From: an uncultured Clostridia bacterium
GTDB lineage: Bacteria > Bacillota > Clostridia > RGIG6154
Direction of reading: 5' to 3'
NCBI GenBank assembly: GCA_934446135.1
Contig: CAKSDT010000009.1
Coordinates: forward strand, 1-27,213
DNA: 27,213 nucleotides
Shown: positions 16,880 through 23,702 of the stretch, in pieces
How the letters are laid out: each line of letters starts with the position of its first letter
How positions within the stretch are numbered: position 1 is the stretch's first letter
Notes under the pieces: model-generated
Databases searched by the model: none
What the model was told of the DNA's origin: nothing
Seen by the model: only the letters and a program-made list of their open reading frames with translations
Translations under genes and position numbers: made by a program

Positions 16880-16908
16880 ATTATATGTTTATTTATTTTA
16901 TTTGTCAA
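16880..16908 (-). promoter_or_regulatory. Consensus promoter of the HMA/ABC operon
   Basis: On the minus strand a perfect TTGACA (16903-16908) and a perfect TATAAT (16880-16885) are 17 bases apart. Such a strong promoter beside an operator is typical of genes kept off by a repressor. Confidence 0.88.
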
Positions 16909-16950
16909 GTTTTATTTTAATATTTGACAAACAAGAGTTAATTATTTCTA

Positions 16951-16979
16951 TTGAGTTCGGACGAAAAAAAGAGTATATT
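16951..16979 (+). promoter_or_regulatory. Probable promoter of the MFS transporter gene
   Basis: TTGAGT and TATATT are 17 bases apart and about 30 bases before the start codon. The operator at 16861-16876 is 75 bases upstream, so control of this promoter by it is not obvious. Confidence 0.5.
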
Positions 16980-17009
16980 TGTTGTATTAATGATGAAAGC
17001 GGTGTTATA

Positions 17010-18215
17010 ATGATAAAATTCAGGTCGGACAGTGGTTTTAATAAGGCATTGAAAGTCGGGTTTATATGCGTATTTACATATCTTGCAAGTTATCTTGCCA
17101 GAAATGTATTAAGTGTTTTAACCCCGACCCTTTTAAATAACGGAATTTATACTAAAACATATATTGCTTCGCTTTCATCGTCTTATTTTATTGTTTATGC
17201 GGCGGGACAACTTTTAAACGGCGTGGTGGGGGATATAATAAAACCGAAGATTATGGTTTTAAGCGGACTTTCGCTTGCCGGGATATCGCTTGTGCTTTTC
17301 CCGTTTATTCCTACTATGTATTTGGGTTTGGTTTGCTTTGCGGTTATGGGATTCGGACTCTCCATGATAAGAGGGCCTCTTGTAAAAGTAATTGCGGAAA
17401 ACACATTGGAAAAGTATGCACAGGTTGCTTGCGTGTTTTTGCTTTTTGCGTCTTTTGTAGGTCCATTGGCGGCGGGACTCCTTGCAATAGTCCTGAAATG
17501 GAAAGCCGTTTCTGTTGTTTCGGGCATAATAACAGCCGGATTTGGCATAATGTGCTATGCGGTGCTTACTTATTTTGAGAATAAGGGAATTGTTAAAAAG
17601 ACCGAAAAAATTCAGGGAACCAATCCGTTAAAAGGTGTTTTTGATTTATTTAAAATAGATAACTTTATTATTTTTATGCTGATTGAAATTGTTATTGAAA
17701 TTTCGGCATCATCAATATCTTTTTGGATACCAACATATGTGAATGAATACCTTGGTTTTGCTGAGGACATTTCGGGTATTATTTTTTCGTTTATAACTTT
17801 CTTAAAGGCGTTCAGTCCCTTTCTTGCACTTTATATTTATAAATTATCGGGAAACCGCGATATTGCTGTAATGAAGTTTATGTTTGCATTTTCGGCATTT
17901 ATGTTTGTAATAATGTTCTTCGTTTCAAATGTTTGGTTTAATATAATAATATTCACTCTTGCCCTTATGGCAGAAAGTTGTGCAAGCACAATGATTTGGA
18001 GTATTTACATACCGTCGCTTGCAAAAACGGGGAAAGTATCGGCCGTAAACGGGATTTTAGACAGTACAGGCTATCTCGGAGCGTCTGTGGCAAACCTTGC
18101 CTTTGCAGCAATAATGGAAAGTTTTGGCTGGGGAGCAATGCTTTTTGTGTGGAGCGGAGTTATGCTTGTCGGGGCTGCACTTACCTTCATTTGTAAAAGC
18201 GGCAAGGAAGTATAA
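17010..18215 (+). CDS. MFS transporter, organophosphate:phosphate antiporter-like
   Basis: The 401-residue protein has twelve likely membrane segments in two halves. The N-terminal pattern YLASYLARN followed by the YFIVYAAGQLLNG segment and a short charged loop resembles the GlpT/UhpT (OPA) branch of the major facilitator superfamily. Members exchange sugar phosphates or glycerol-3-phosphate for phosphate, but some carry other anions, so the substrate is open. I chose the ATG at 17010; the frame extends upstream to 16902, but that would run through the likely promoter and adds residues unlike the family. The ribosome binding site is weak. It ends at a terminator shared with the convergent dtxR-like gene. 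Confidence 0.82.
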   Translation: MIKFRSDSGFNKALKVGFICVFTYLASYLARNVLSVLTPTLLNNGIYTKTYIASLSSSYFIVYAAGQLLNGVVGDIIKPKIMVLSGLSLAGISLVLFPFIPTMYLGLVCFAVMGFGLSMIRGPLVKVIAENTLEKYAQVACVFLLFASFVGPLAAGLLAIVLKWKAVSVVSGIITAGFGIMCYAVLTYFENKGIVKKTEKIQGTNPLKGVFDLFKIDNFIIFMLIEIVIEISASSISFWIPTYVNEYLGFAEDISGIIFSFITFLKAFSPFLALYIYKLSGNRDIAVMKFMFAFSAFMFVIMFFVSNVWFNIIIFTLALMAESCASTMIWSIYIPSLAKTGKVSAVNGILDSTGYLGASVANLAFAAIMESFGWGAMLFVWSGVMLVGAALTFICKSGKEV

Positions 18216-18219
18216 AACA

Positions 18220-18250
18220 AAAAAGACAGGAGTTTCTCTCCTGTCTTTTT
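18220..18250. terminator. Bidirectional terminator between the MFS and dtxR-like genes
   Basis: A perfect 13-bp stem (AAAAAGACAGGAG and complement, loop TTTCT) has A and T runs on both sides. Confidence 0.94.
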
Positions 18251-18253
18251 ACT

Positions 18254-18625
18254 TTATAAATTAACCTTTCTCAGGTGCTCTTTTAATTTTTCAAAAGTCT
18301 GGTCGCTTACATCGTGCTCTATTTTGCAACTGTCCTCATAAGCAGTTTTTTCATCAACCCCAAGAGCAATCAGTGCTCTTGCAATAACTTCGTGACGCTC
18401 ATAAACTTTGGATGCAATTTTAAGGCCCTTTTCAGTAAGTGAAATTCCTCCGTCGGTGTCAATTGTTATATAACCTTCCTCACGGAAAGATTTCATCGCG
18501 ACCGAAACACTGGGTTTTGCAAAGCCCAGTTTGTGTGCCACATCAATGCTTCGGGCAGTTCCTTTTTCCTTTTTTATCATTAAAATCGCCTCAAGATAAT
18601 TCTCGGCAGACTCTTTAATTATCAT
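18254..18625 (-). CDS. DtxR/MntR-family metal-dependent repressor (short form)
   Basis: The 123-residue protein has the DtxR winged helix-turn-helix (about 1-62, recognition region FAKPSVSVAMKSF) and the dimerisation/metal domain, but no SH3 domain, as in MntR. H78, C100, E103 and H104 align with metal ligands H79, C102, E105 and H106 of DtxR. MntR has Glu where C100 is, so this site looks more iron-type than manganese-type. N9 replaces the MntR Asp (Met in DtxR), and A82 replaces a Glu ligand of the ancillary site. It is transcribed away from the feo operon, whose leader carries three candidate operators. It probably represses iron-uptake genes when ferrous iron is plentiful. Confidence 0.9.
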   Translation of the reverse strand: MIIKESAENYLEAILMIKKEKGTARSIDVAHKLGFAKPSVSVAMKSFREEGYITIDTDGGISLTEKGLKIASKVYERHEVIARALIALGVDEKTAYEDSCKIEHDVSDQTFEKLKEHLRKVNL

Positions 18626-18650
18626 ATTATCCCAACTTTCTCAAGTGTCA

Positions 18651-18678
18651 GTATAGCACAAAAAAATTCCGCTGTCAA
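18651..18678 (-). promoter_or_regulatory. Promoter of the dtxR-like gene
   Basis: On the minus strand TTGACA (18673-18678) and TATACT (18651-18656) are 16 bases apart. No GTTAG-type dyad overlaps it; the nearest is 35 bases away, so autoregulation is not evident. Confidence 0.7.
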
Positions 18679-18701
18679 ACAAATAATTTTTGAAAAATGT
18701 G

Positions 18702-18730
18702 TTGACAAAGCAGGTTAGTTATGCTAAACT
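18702..18730 (+). promoter_or_regulatory. feo operon promoter
   Basis: A perfect TTGACA and an extended -10 (TGC-TAAACT) are 17 bases apart. The -10 and the spacer are covered by operator site 2. Confidence 0.8.
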
Positions 18731-18734
18731 AACC
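18713..18734. promoter_or_regulatory. DtxR-type operator site 2, overlapping the feo -10 box
   Basis: GGTTAG and CTAACC arms flank ten bases that also contain an internal CTAA, giving two overlapping imperfect forms of the dyad seen elsewhere. It spans the -10 box, so binding would block polymerase directly. Confidence 0.72.
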
Positions 18735-18739
18735 ATTGG

Positions 18740-18759
18740 AAGTTAGCGAGTGCTAACTT
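18740..18759. promoter_or_regulatory. DtxR-type operator site 3 (perfect palindrome)
   Basis: AAGTTAGC and GCTAACTT form a perfect 8-bp palindrome around GAGT. The core is GTTAG-N6-CTAAC. It lies just downstream of the expected feo RNA start. Confidence 0.78.
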
Positions 18760-18775
18760 ATATATTTGTACGAGA

Positions 18776-18791
18776 GTTAGTTAATTCTAAC
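18776..18791. promoter_or_regulatory. DtxR-type operator site 4
   Basis: GTTAGTTAATTCTAAC is a perfect 5-6-5 dyad in the feo leader, 34 bases centre-to-centre from site 3 and ending nine bases before the ribosome binding site of the first feoA. Confidence 0.75.
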
Positions 18792-18812
18792 CAAAACAAA
18801 GGGGGAAGAAGT

Positions 18813-19025
18813 ATGATGCCTCTTAATCTTGCAGAAGCGGGCGAAGATAACATTATTAAAAAAATAGGCGGAAAACCCGAAGTTAAAAAGCATCTTGAAA
18901 ACTTAGGATTTGTAGTAGGCGGAAATGTTAAAGTTATAAGTTCTCTCGGCGGAAACATTATAGTAAATGTAAAAGAAACAAGAGTTGCCATAAGTTCGGA
19001 AATGGCACAAAAGATTATGATTTAA
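18813..19025 (+). CDS. feoA: FeoA domain protein (first of two)
   Basis: FeoA is a small SH3-like cytoplasmic protein that supports ferrous iron uptake by FeoB. This copy has 70 residues, with the FeoA pattern PLNLAEAGE, a KKHLENLGF helix and alternating strands (VKVISSLGGN, VNVKETRVAIS) ending in the conserved A-x-x-I-M segment. I chose the ATG at 18813 because GGGGG ends seven bases upstream; another ATG follows directly at 18816. An upstream GTG in frame lies inside operator site 3 and is unlikely. It is the first gene of the feo operon. Confidence 0.9.
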   Translation: MMPLNLAEAGEDNIIKKIGGKPEVKKHLENLGFVVGGNVKVISSLGGNIIVNVKETRVAISSEMAQKIMI

Positions 19026-19054
19026 AAAATTATATATATGTCAGGAGGATTAAA

Positions 19055-19276
19055 ATGAAGACATTAAAAGATGCAAAAATCGGCGAAACTGTGACGGTTT
19101 TAAAACTTACCGGTGAGGGAGCCGTGAAAAGAAGAATTATGGATATGGGAATTACCAAAGGCGTAAGCGTTTTCGTAAGAAAAGTTGCACCTCTCGGAGA
19201 TCCTGTTGAAGTTACGGTAAGAGGATATGAGTTATCCTTAAGAAAAGCCGACGCACAAATGATTGAAGTAGAGTAA
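19055..19276 (+). CDS. feoA: FeoA domain protein (second)
   Basis: This 73-residue FeoA has a more canonical sequence than the first: T-L-K-D-A-K-I-G near the start, RRIMDMGITKG (the conserved Leu/Met-D-M-G-I turn) and GDPVEVTVRGYELSLRK at the end. AGGAGG precedes the ATG. Tandem feoA genes before feoB are common in Clostridia; the two copies probably have distinct contacts, as they differ strongly in sequence. It lies 29 bases after the first feoA and 24 before feoB. Confidence 0.94.
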   Translation: MKTLKDAKIGETVTVLKLTGEGAVKRRIMDMGITKGVSVFVRKVAPLGDPVEVTVRGYELSLRKADAQMIEVE

Positions 19277-19300
19277 TGTTATTAAAGGAGTGAAAGTTTT

Positions 19301-21811
19301 ATGAATACCAGAATTGCCCTTGCAGGTAATCCTAACTGCGGTAAAACAACACTGTTTAACGCACTTACGGGTTCAAATCAGTTTGTAGGAAACTGGCCCG
19401 GCGTTACAGTTGAAAAGAAAGAAGGTAAACTTAAAAAACACGAAGGTGTAATAGTTACCGACCTTCCGGGTATTTATTCACTTTCTCCGTACACCTTGGA
19501 GGAGGTTGTTGCAAGAAATTATCTTATCGAAGAAAGACCCGATGTAATTTTAAACATTATAGATGGTACTAACCTTGAAAGAAACCTTTATCTTACAACT
19601 CAACTTACCGAACTCGGTATACCTGTAGTTATTGCAATCAATATGATGGATGTTGTAAGAAAGAACGGTGACAAAATAAACACAGCAGAACTTTCAAGAC
19701 AACTCGGCTGCAAGATAGTTGAAATTTCGGCACTTAAGGGTGACGGAGTGATGGAAGCGGCAGAAGAAGCAATTAAAGCCGCAAAAGGAACAAAAACAGT
19801 TCCCTCGCATACATTCAGCGGATGTGTTGAACACGCAATGGCACATATCGAAGAAGCAGTTTTGCACGATATGCCTGAAAATGAACAGAGATGGTACGCA
19901 ATTAAGATTTTTGAGCGTGATTCAAAAGTTCTTGAAAAACTTAAAATTGATGAGAAAACACTTTCTCATATTGAAGAAGACATTAAAAATGCGGAAGATG
20001 AACTCGATGATGATGCAGAAAGCATTATAACAAACGAAAGATATATCTACATAGCAGAGATTATCAAGAGTTGTTATAAGAAGAAAAAAGCCGGCGGACT
20101 TTCAACTTCAGATAAAATAGATAAAGTTGTTACAAACCGTTGGCTCGGACTCCCGATATTCGCAGTAATAATGTTCCTTGTTTACTATATTTCAATGGTA
20201 ACAGTAGGCTCTGCTGCAACAGACTGGGCAAACGACGGTGTATTTGGCGACGGTTGGCATCTTTTCGGAATAGGCACGGCTGCTTACGAAGAAAAAGCAG
20301 AAGAATTCGGCGGTGCATCAGAAGTTATCAACGGATATATTGAATATGCCGGAGAAAACGGTGTTGATACTGAAGAAGTTTCAGACGCAATTGATACAGA
20401 ATCAGAAAACTTCGACGCAGGAAAAGCAGTTTCTGCATTAAATGAGTTTAAAGATGAAGTAAAAGATTTGGGTGATGCAACATATACCGTAGTAGATGAA
20501 GAAACTATGGCAGATGAAGAAGTTACCGCATCTTATAAAGATTTGGAAGAAGCAATCGGCGTTTATGAAAATTACGGCGGTGAAGAACCTGACCCGGCTG
20601 AGTTTGGTATATGGGTTCCCGGTGTGCCGGTGTTAATAAGCAATCTTCTTGAAAAAGCAAATTGTGCAGAATGGCTTTCGGGACTTATCTTAGACGGTAT
20701 TGTTGCCGGTGTCGGTGCAGTATTGGGATTCGTTCCTCAGATGCTCGTACTTTTCCTTTTGCTTGCATTCTTAGAGGCTTGCGGATATATGGCAAGAATC
20801 GCTTTCGTATTAGACAGAGTGTTCAGAAAATTCGGACTTTCGGGTAAATCGTTTATTCCTATGCTCATAGGTACAGGTTGCGGTGTTCCGGGTGTTATGG
20901 CATCAAGAACAATTGAAAATGACCGTGACCGTAAGATGACCATTATGACTACAACATTTATTCCGTGCGGAGCCAAAGTTCCGTTTATCGCAATGATAGC
21001 AGGTGCAATATTCGGCGGTTCGGCAATGGTAGCAACATCAGCATACTTTATCGGTATGGCTGCAATAGTTATTTCAGGTATTATGCTTAAGAAGACAAAA
21101 ATGTTTGCAGGCGATCCGGCTCCGTTTGTTATGGAACTTCCGGCATACCATATGCCTACACTTTTAAATGTTTTGCGTTCAATGTGGGAGCGTGGTTGGT
21201 CATTTATTAAAAAAGCCGGCACAATCATTTTGCTTTCAACCATTCTTGTATGGTTTACAACATATTTTGGATTTGTAGACGGAAAATTCGGAATGCTTTC
21301 CGATGACCAACTCGATTCAAGTATTTTGGCAGCCATCGGCGGAGTTATAGCATTTATCTTCAAGCCTCTCGGTTGGGGCAATTGGCAGGCAGCCGTTGCA
21401 TCAATCACAGGTCTTGTTGCAAAAGAAAACATTGTTGGTACAATGGGGATCTTGTATGGCGGAACAGGAACAGTTTATTCAAATCTTGCAGCACAGTTTA
21501 CACCTATTACAGGTTATTCATTCCTTGTATTTAACCTTCTTTGTGCTCCTTGCTTTGCAGCAATCGGTGCAATCAAGCGTGAAATGAACAATACAAAATG
21601 GACTTGGTTTGCAATCGGTTATCAGTGCGGATTTGCTTATGTAGTTGCACTTATTATTAATCAACTCGGTGCTTTGTTTACAGGAAGCGGAAATGCAATC
21701 GGCACAGTTGTTGCAGTACTTTTGATAGCAGGTATTGTTTATATGCTCTTTAAACCTTATAAAGAAGCAGAAACATTAAAAACTGAGGTTCCTGTTAAAG
21801 TAGCAAAATAA
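19301..21811 (+). CDS. feoB: Ferrous iron transport protein B
   Basis: FeoB brings Fe(II) across the cytoplasmic membrane and has an N-terminal G-protein domain. The 836-residue protein shows G1 GNPNCGKT (9-16), G2 around WPGVTVEKKEG, G3 DLPG (54-57), G4 NMMD (114-117) and G5 SAL (143-145). A helical linker and the membrane core follow, with two Gate-type regions (the GTGCGVPGVMASRT segment and the TTTFIPCGAKVPF segment). Unusually, about 110 very acidic residues (roughly 325-435, rich in Asp and Glu) lie between the first membrane helix (282-303) and the next hydrophobic part, probably outside the membrane. AAAGGAG precedes the start. The promoter carries metal-type operators. Confidence 0.97.
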   Translation: MNTRIALAGNPNCGKTTLFNALTGSNQFVGNWPGVTVEKKEGKLKKHEGVIVTDLPGIYSLSPYTLEEVVARNYLIEERPDVILNIIDGTNLERNLYLTTQLTELGIPVVIAINMMDVVRKNGDKINTAELSRQLGCKIVEISALKGDGVMEAAEEAIKAAKGTKTVPSHTFSGCVEHAMAHIEEAVLHDMPENEQRWYAIKIFERDSKVLEKLKIDEKTLSHIEEDIKNAEDELDDDAESIITNERYIYIAEIIKSCYKKKKAGGLSTSDKIDKVVTNRWLGLPIFAVIMFLVYYISMVTVGSAATDWANDGVFGDGWHLFGIGTAAYEEKAEEFGGASEVINGYIEYAGENGVDTEEVSDAIDTESENFDAGKAVSALNEFKDEVKDLGDATYTVVDEETMADEEVTASYKDLEEAIGVYENYGGEEPDPAEFGIWVPGVPVLISNLLEKANCAEWLSGLILDGIVAGVGAVLGFVPQMLVLFLLLAFLEACGYMARIAFVLDRVFRKFGLSGKSFIPMLIGTGCGVPGVMASRTIENDRDRKMTIMTTTFIPCGAKVPFIAMIAGAIFGGSAMVATSAYFIGMAAIVISGIMLKKTKMFAGDPAPFVMELPAYHMPTLLNVLRSMWERGWSFIKKAGTIILLSTILVWFTTYFGFVDGKFGMLSDDQLDSSILAAIGGVIAFIFKPLGWGNWQAAVASITGLVAKENIVGTMGILYGGTGTVYSNLAAQFTPITGYSFLVFNLLCAPCFAAIGAIKREMNNTKWTWFAIGYQCGFAYVVALIINQLGALFTGSGNAIGTVVAVLLIAGIVYMLFKPYKEAETLKTEVPVKVAK

Positions 21812-21838
21812 AAATATTTTAAGGAGGATTGGTTTTTT

Positions 21839-22030
21839 ATGAAATGGATTATTGATAATTTGGGAACGGTGATAACATTTTTGGTACTTGCTGCGACAGT
21901 AGTTTCTATAGTTCTCTATTTGATAAGAAATAAGAAACAAGGTAAATCCTCTTGCGGCGGATCGTGCGGAGGGGCGTGCTCAGGTTGTGCTATGAGCGGA
22001 ACTTGCCATAGTACAGGAGAAAGAAAATGA
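21839..22030 (+). CDS. FeoB-associated Cys-rich membrane protein
   Basis: The 63-residue protein has one membrane helix (about 10-28), a basic stretch (RNKKQGK) and a Cys/Gly-rich tail with six cysteines (SSCGGSCGGACSGCAMSGTC). This is the layout of the FeoB-associated Cys-rich family found directly after feoB in many Bacillota. It is thought to assist ferrous iron uptake, perhaps in the role played by FeoC in enterobacteria, but this is unproven. AAGGAGG lies 11 bases upstream. Its stop overlaps the start of a further small membrane protein (ATGA). Confidence 0.92.
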   Translation: MKWIIDNLGTVITFLVLAATVVSIVLYLIRNKKQGKSSCGGSCGGACSGCAMSGTCHSTGERK

Positions 22031-22149
22031 TTAAGGACGGGTTTGAGTCTTTGGTTGTTGCACTGCAGTCTGTCTTGATAGTTACAGTTGTAATCGGCAC
22101 GATTCTGTTTATCAAAGCAAAAGTTAAAAACTTCTCAGGAAGAAAATAA
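22027..22149 (+). CDS. 40-residue single-pass membrane protein of the feo operon
   Basis: An ATG overlaps the preceding stop by four bases (ATGA), and AGGAGA lies six bases upstream. Translation gives 40 residues: a short polar start (MIKDGFESL), one membrane helix (about 9-29, VVALQSVLIVTVVIGTILFI) and a basic end (KAKVKNFSGRK). I do not recognise a family. The strong ribosome binding site, the stop-start overlap and the clean membrane-plus-basic-tail design argue that it is real. It may be an accessory subunit of FeoB or of the Cys-rich protein before it, by position only. Confidence 0.72.
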   Translation: MIKDGFESLVVALQSVLIVTVVIGTILFIKAKVKNFSGRK

Positions 22150-22166
22150 TTATATTCACAAATTTA

Positions 22167-22211
22167 ATTAAGGTGCCGCCACCAATAAAGGCGGCGGGCA
22201 CACACCTTAAT
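22167..22211 (+). other. Stem-loop between the feo genes and the DUF2325 gene
   Basis: ATTAAGGTG pairs with CACCTTAAT over nine bases, enclosing a CCGCC/GGCGG stem, with a GC-rich bulge on the right arm. No T-run follows, so it is not a classical terminator. It ends a few bases before the AAGGAGG site of the next gene and could set the ratio of upstream to downstream expression or act as a processing site. Confidence 0.5.
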
Positions 22212-22227
22212 AAAAAGGAGGTCTTAA

Positions 22228-22533
22228 ATGAGTGTTGTAATAGTAGGCGGTCACGACCGTATGCACTGCGAATATAAATCAGTCTGTAAGAAATACGGCT
22301 GCAAGTGCAAAGTGTTCACACAATGTCCTGCAGATTTTAAAAACCAGATAGGTTCGCCTGATGTATTGGTTGTTTTTACGGGGACTGTTGCACATAAGAT
22401 GGTGTCGGTTGCTTCAAAACAGGCAGAAAAATCAGGTGCTTATATAAAACATTGCAATTCATCAAGTAAGAGTGCATTAGACACTGCTCTTAAAGGCTAT
22501 TTTCAAGATAAAGCAGTTTTTTTTAAATCATAG
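22228..22533 (+). CDS. DUF2325 family protein, Cys-rich
   Basis: The 101-residue protein matches DUF2325: it begins with the VVIVGGHDRM strand-loop and keeps a middle VLVVFTGTVAHKM strand and a C-terminal IKHCNSSSKSAL segment. Cysteines at 14, 20, 25, 27, 33 and 76 could bind metal or a cluster. The family function is unknown. In this window it follows the feo genes in the same direction with a strong AAGGAGG site, so it is probably part of the iron response. A DtxR-type operator begins one base after its stop codon. Confidence 0.78.
   Translation: MSVVIVGGHDRMHCEYKSVCKKYGCKCKVFTQCPADFKNQIGSPDVLVVFTGTVAHKMVSVASKQAEKSGAYIKHCNSSSKSALDTALKGYFQDKAVFFKS
22501..22529 (+). promoter_or_regulatory. 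Possible weak promoter before DUF3793-flavodoxin
   Basis: TTTCAA and TAAATC are 17 bases apart inside the end of the DUF2325 gene. The boxes are poor, but the operator starts four bases after the -10 box, almost the same geometry as at the HMA/ABC promoter. Confidence 0.35.
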
Positions 22534-22549
22534 GTTAGTCTGGACTAAC
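22534..22549. promoter_or_regulatory. DtxR-type operator site 5
   Basis: GTTAGTCTGGACTAAC is a perfect palindrome with 7-bp arms and a perfect GTTAG-N6-CTAAC dyad. It lies between the DUF2325 stop and the ribosome binding site of the DUF3793 gene, and suggests separate metal control of the last two genes. Confidence 0.72.
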
Positions 22550-22570
22550 TCGAAAAGGGAAGAGGAATGT

Positions 22571-23122
22571 ATGTTTGAAGAGAAATTAGCGTGGCATTGC
22601 GGACCCGCTCTCGCAGGAATAAAGGCGGGGAATCTTGTTGTTTTTAAGAAGTCGGAATTTGCCGATATCAACTACAGAATAGATTTATTGAACGAAAAAT
22701 TCAATAAAAAGGACATTTATTTTAATATAGTCTGTCAATGTGAAAAAAGGGCAATGGTATTTGTATACAGAAAAAACAAACTTACAAAATATCTTGAAAG
22801 ACCCGAAATTAAAAATTTTCTTCTTGCATACGGATATTCTGATTTTTCCGATGTAAATGCTTTGATTAAAAGATTGTCGGAAAGACTTAAAACAGCGGAA
22901 TTTCCTCATGAAATAGGAGCATTTTTGGGTTATCCGATTGAAGATATAAAAGGATTTATAAATCACAGAGATAAAGACTGTAAATTGGTCGGCGACTGGA
23001 GGGTTTACTCAAACCCCGAAACTGCCGAACTTACATTCAAAAGGTACAAAACAGTAAGAAAAACAATTTTGGAAAGAATGTCGCACGGCAAAAGCCTTGA
23101 TGAAATTTTCTGTGCGGCATAA
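22571..23122 (+). CDS. DUF3793 family protein
   Basis: The 183-residue protein matches DUF3793, recognised by the N-terminal LAWHCGPALAGIKAGNLV segment (His9-Cys10), the strand with a basic MVFVYRKNKL motif in the middle, and the EFPHEIGAFLGYPIEDIKGFI segment. The family has no known function. It has no signal peptide or membrane helix and is probably cytoplasmic. It has a GAGGA-type ribosome binding site, sits just after operator site 5 and precedes a flavodoxin by 38 bases. The pairing with flavodoxin suggests a role in the iron-limited state. Confidence 0.85.
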   Translation: MFEEKLAWHCGPALAGIKAGNLVVFKKSEFADINYRIDLLNEKFNKKDIYFNIVCQCEKRAMVFVYRKNKLTKYLERPEIKNFLLAYGYSDFSDVNALIKRLSERLKTAEFPHEIGAFLGYPIEDIKGFINHRDKDCKLVGDWRVYSNPETAELTFKRYKTVRKTILERMSHGKSLDEIFCAA

Positions 23123-23160
23123 ATATATTTAATAACTTAAAAGAAAGGCAGGAATTTAAT

Positions 23161-23592
23161 ATGAGTAAAACAGCAGTAATATATTGGAGCGGAACGGGGA
23201 ATACCGAAGCAATGGCCCAGTCGGTTTTTGACGGAGCAAAAAGTGTTAATCCCGATACAGAAATCTTTACGGTTTCGGAAATTGATGCGTCTAAGGCAAA
23301 AGAATATGACGCTTTGGCATTAGGCTGCCCTGCGATGGGTGCCGAGGTTTTGGAAGAATCCGAATTTGAACCGTTTTTCACAGAGTTGGAAGGCAGTCTT
23401 TCCGGCAAAAAAATTGCACTTTTCGGTTCTTACGGCTGGGGCGACGGCGAATGGATGAGATCTTGGGAAGAAAGAGTAATTGCAGCCGGCGGAAATTTAG
23501 TAAACGGCGAAGGTGTTATAGCAAATGAAACTCCTGACGATGACGCTCTTTCAAAATGCACAGAACTTGGTAAAACTTTTGCAAATGCGTAA
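23161..23592 (+). CDS. Flavodoxin
   Basis: The 143-residue protein is a short-chain clostridial flavodoxin. The FMN phosphate loop SGTGNT is at 10-15, the 50s-loop region reads GCPAMGAE, and GSYGWGDGEWM is the second flavin loop. It carries electrons in place of ferredoxin, typically when iron is scarce. It ends a run of iron-response genes downstream of operator site 5, which fits such a switch. The ribosome binding site is AAAGGCAGG. A GC-rich stem-loop follows the stop by nine bases. Confidence 0.95.
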   Translation: MSKTAVIYWSGTGNTEAMAQSVFDGAKSVNPDTEIFTVSEIDASKAKEYDALALGCPAMGAEVLEESEFEPFFTELEGSLSGKKIALFGSYGWGDGEWMRSWEERVIAAGGNLVNGEGVIANETPDDDALSKCTELGKTFANA

Positions 23593-23601
23593 CTAATAAA
23601 A

Positions 23602-23622
23602 CCCCGCGGACAAACCGCGGGG
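23602..23622. terminator. GC-rich terminator between flavodoxin and the BFD-like gene
   Basis: A perfect 8-bp stem (CCCCGCGG with CCGCGGGG, loop ACAAA) lies between convergent operons. The T-run is better on the minus strand (GGGGTTTTATTAG) but moderate on the plus strand too. A separate AT palindrome (GAAAAATATTTTTC) lies at 23671-23684. Confidence 0.82.
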
Positions 23623-23702
23623 TAAATTATTTGTAAAACTTTTTACGGTAATTGAAATAAAAATAGGATAGAAAAATATTTTTCTTCGCAAATTCAGCAG
23701 TT

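Noticed and set aside
16861..16979. Control of the MFS gene by operator site 1.
   Set aside because: The site is 75 bases upstream of the likely MFS -35 box and lies over the start of the opposite promoter, so I assign it to the HMA/ABC operon only.
20737..21432. Long minus-strand open frame inside feoB (231 codons).
   Set aside because: It is a shadow of the feoB codons: no ribosome binding site, no family resemblance, and feoB is unmistakable.
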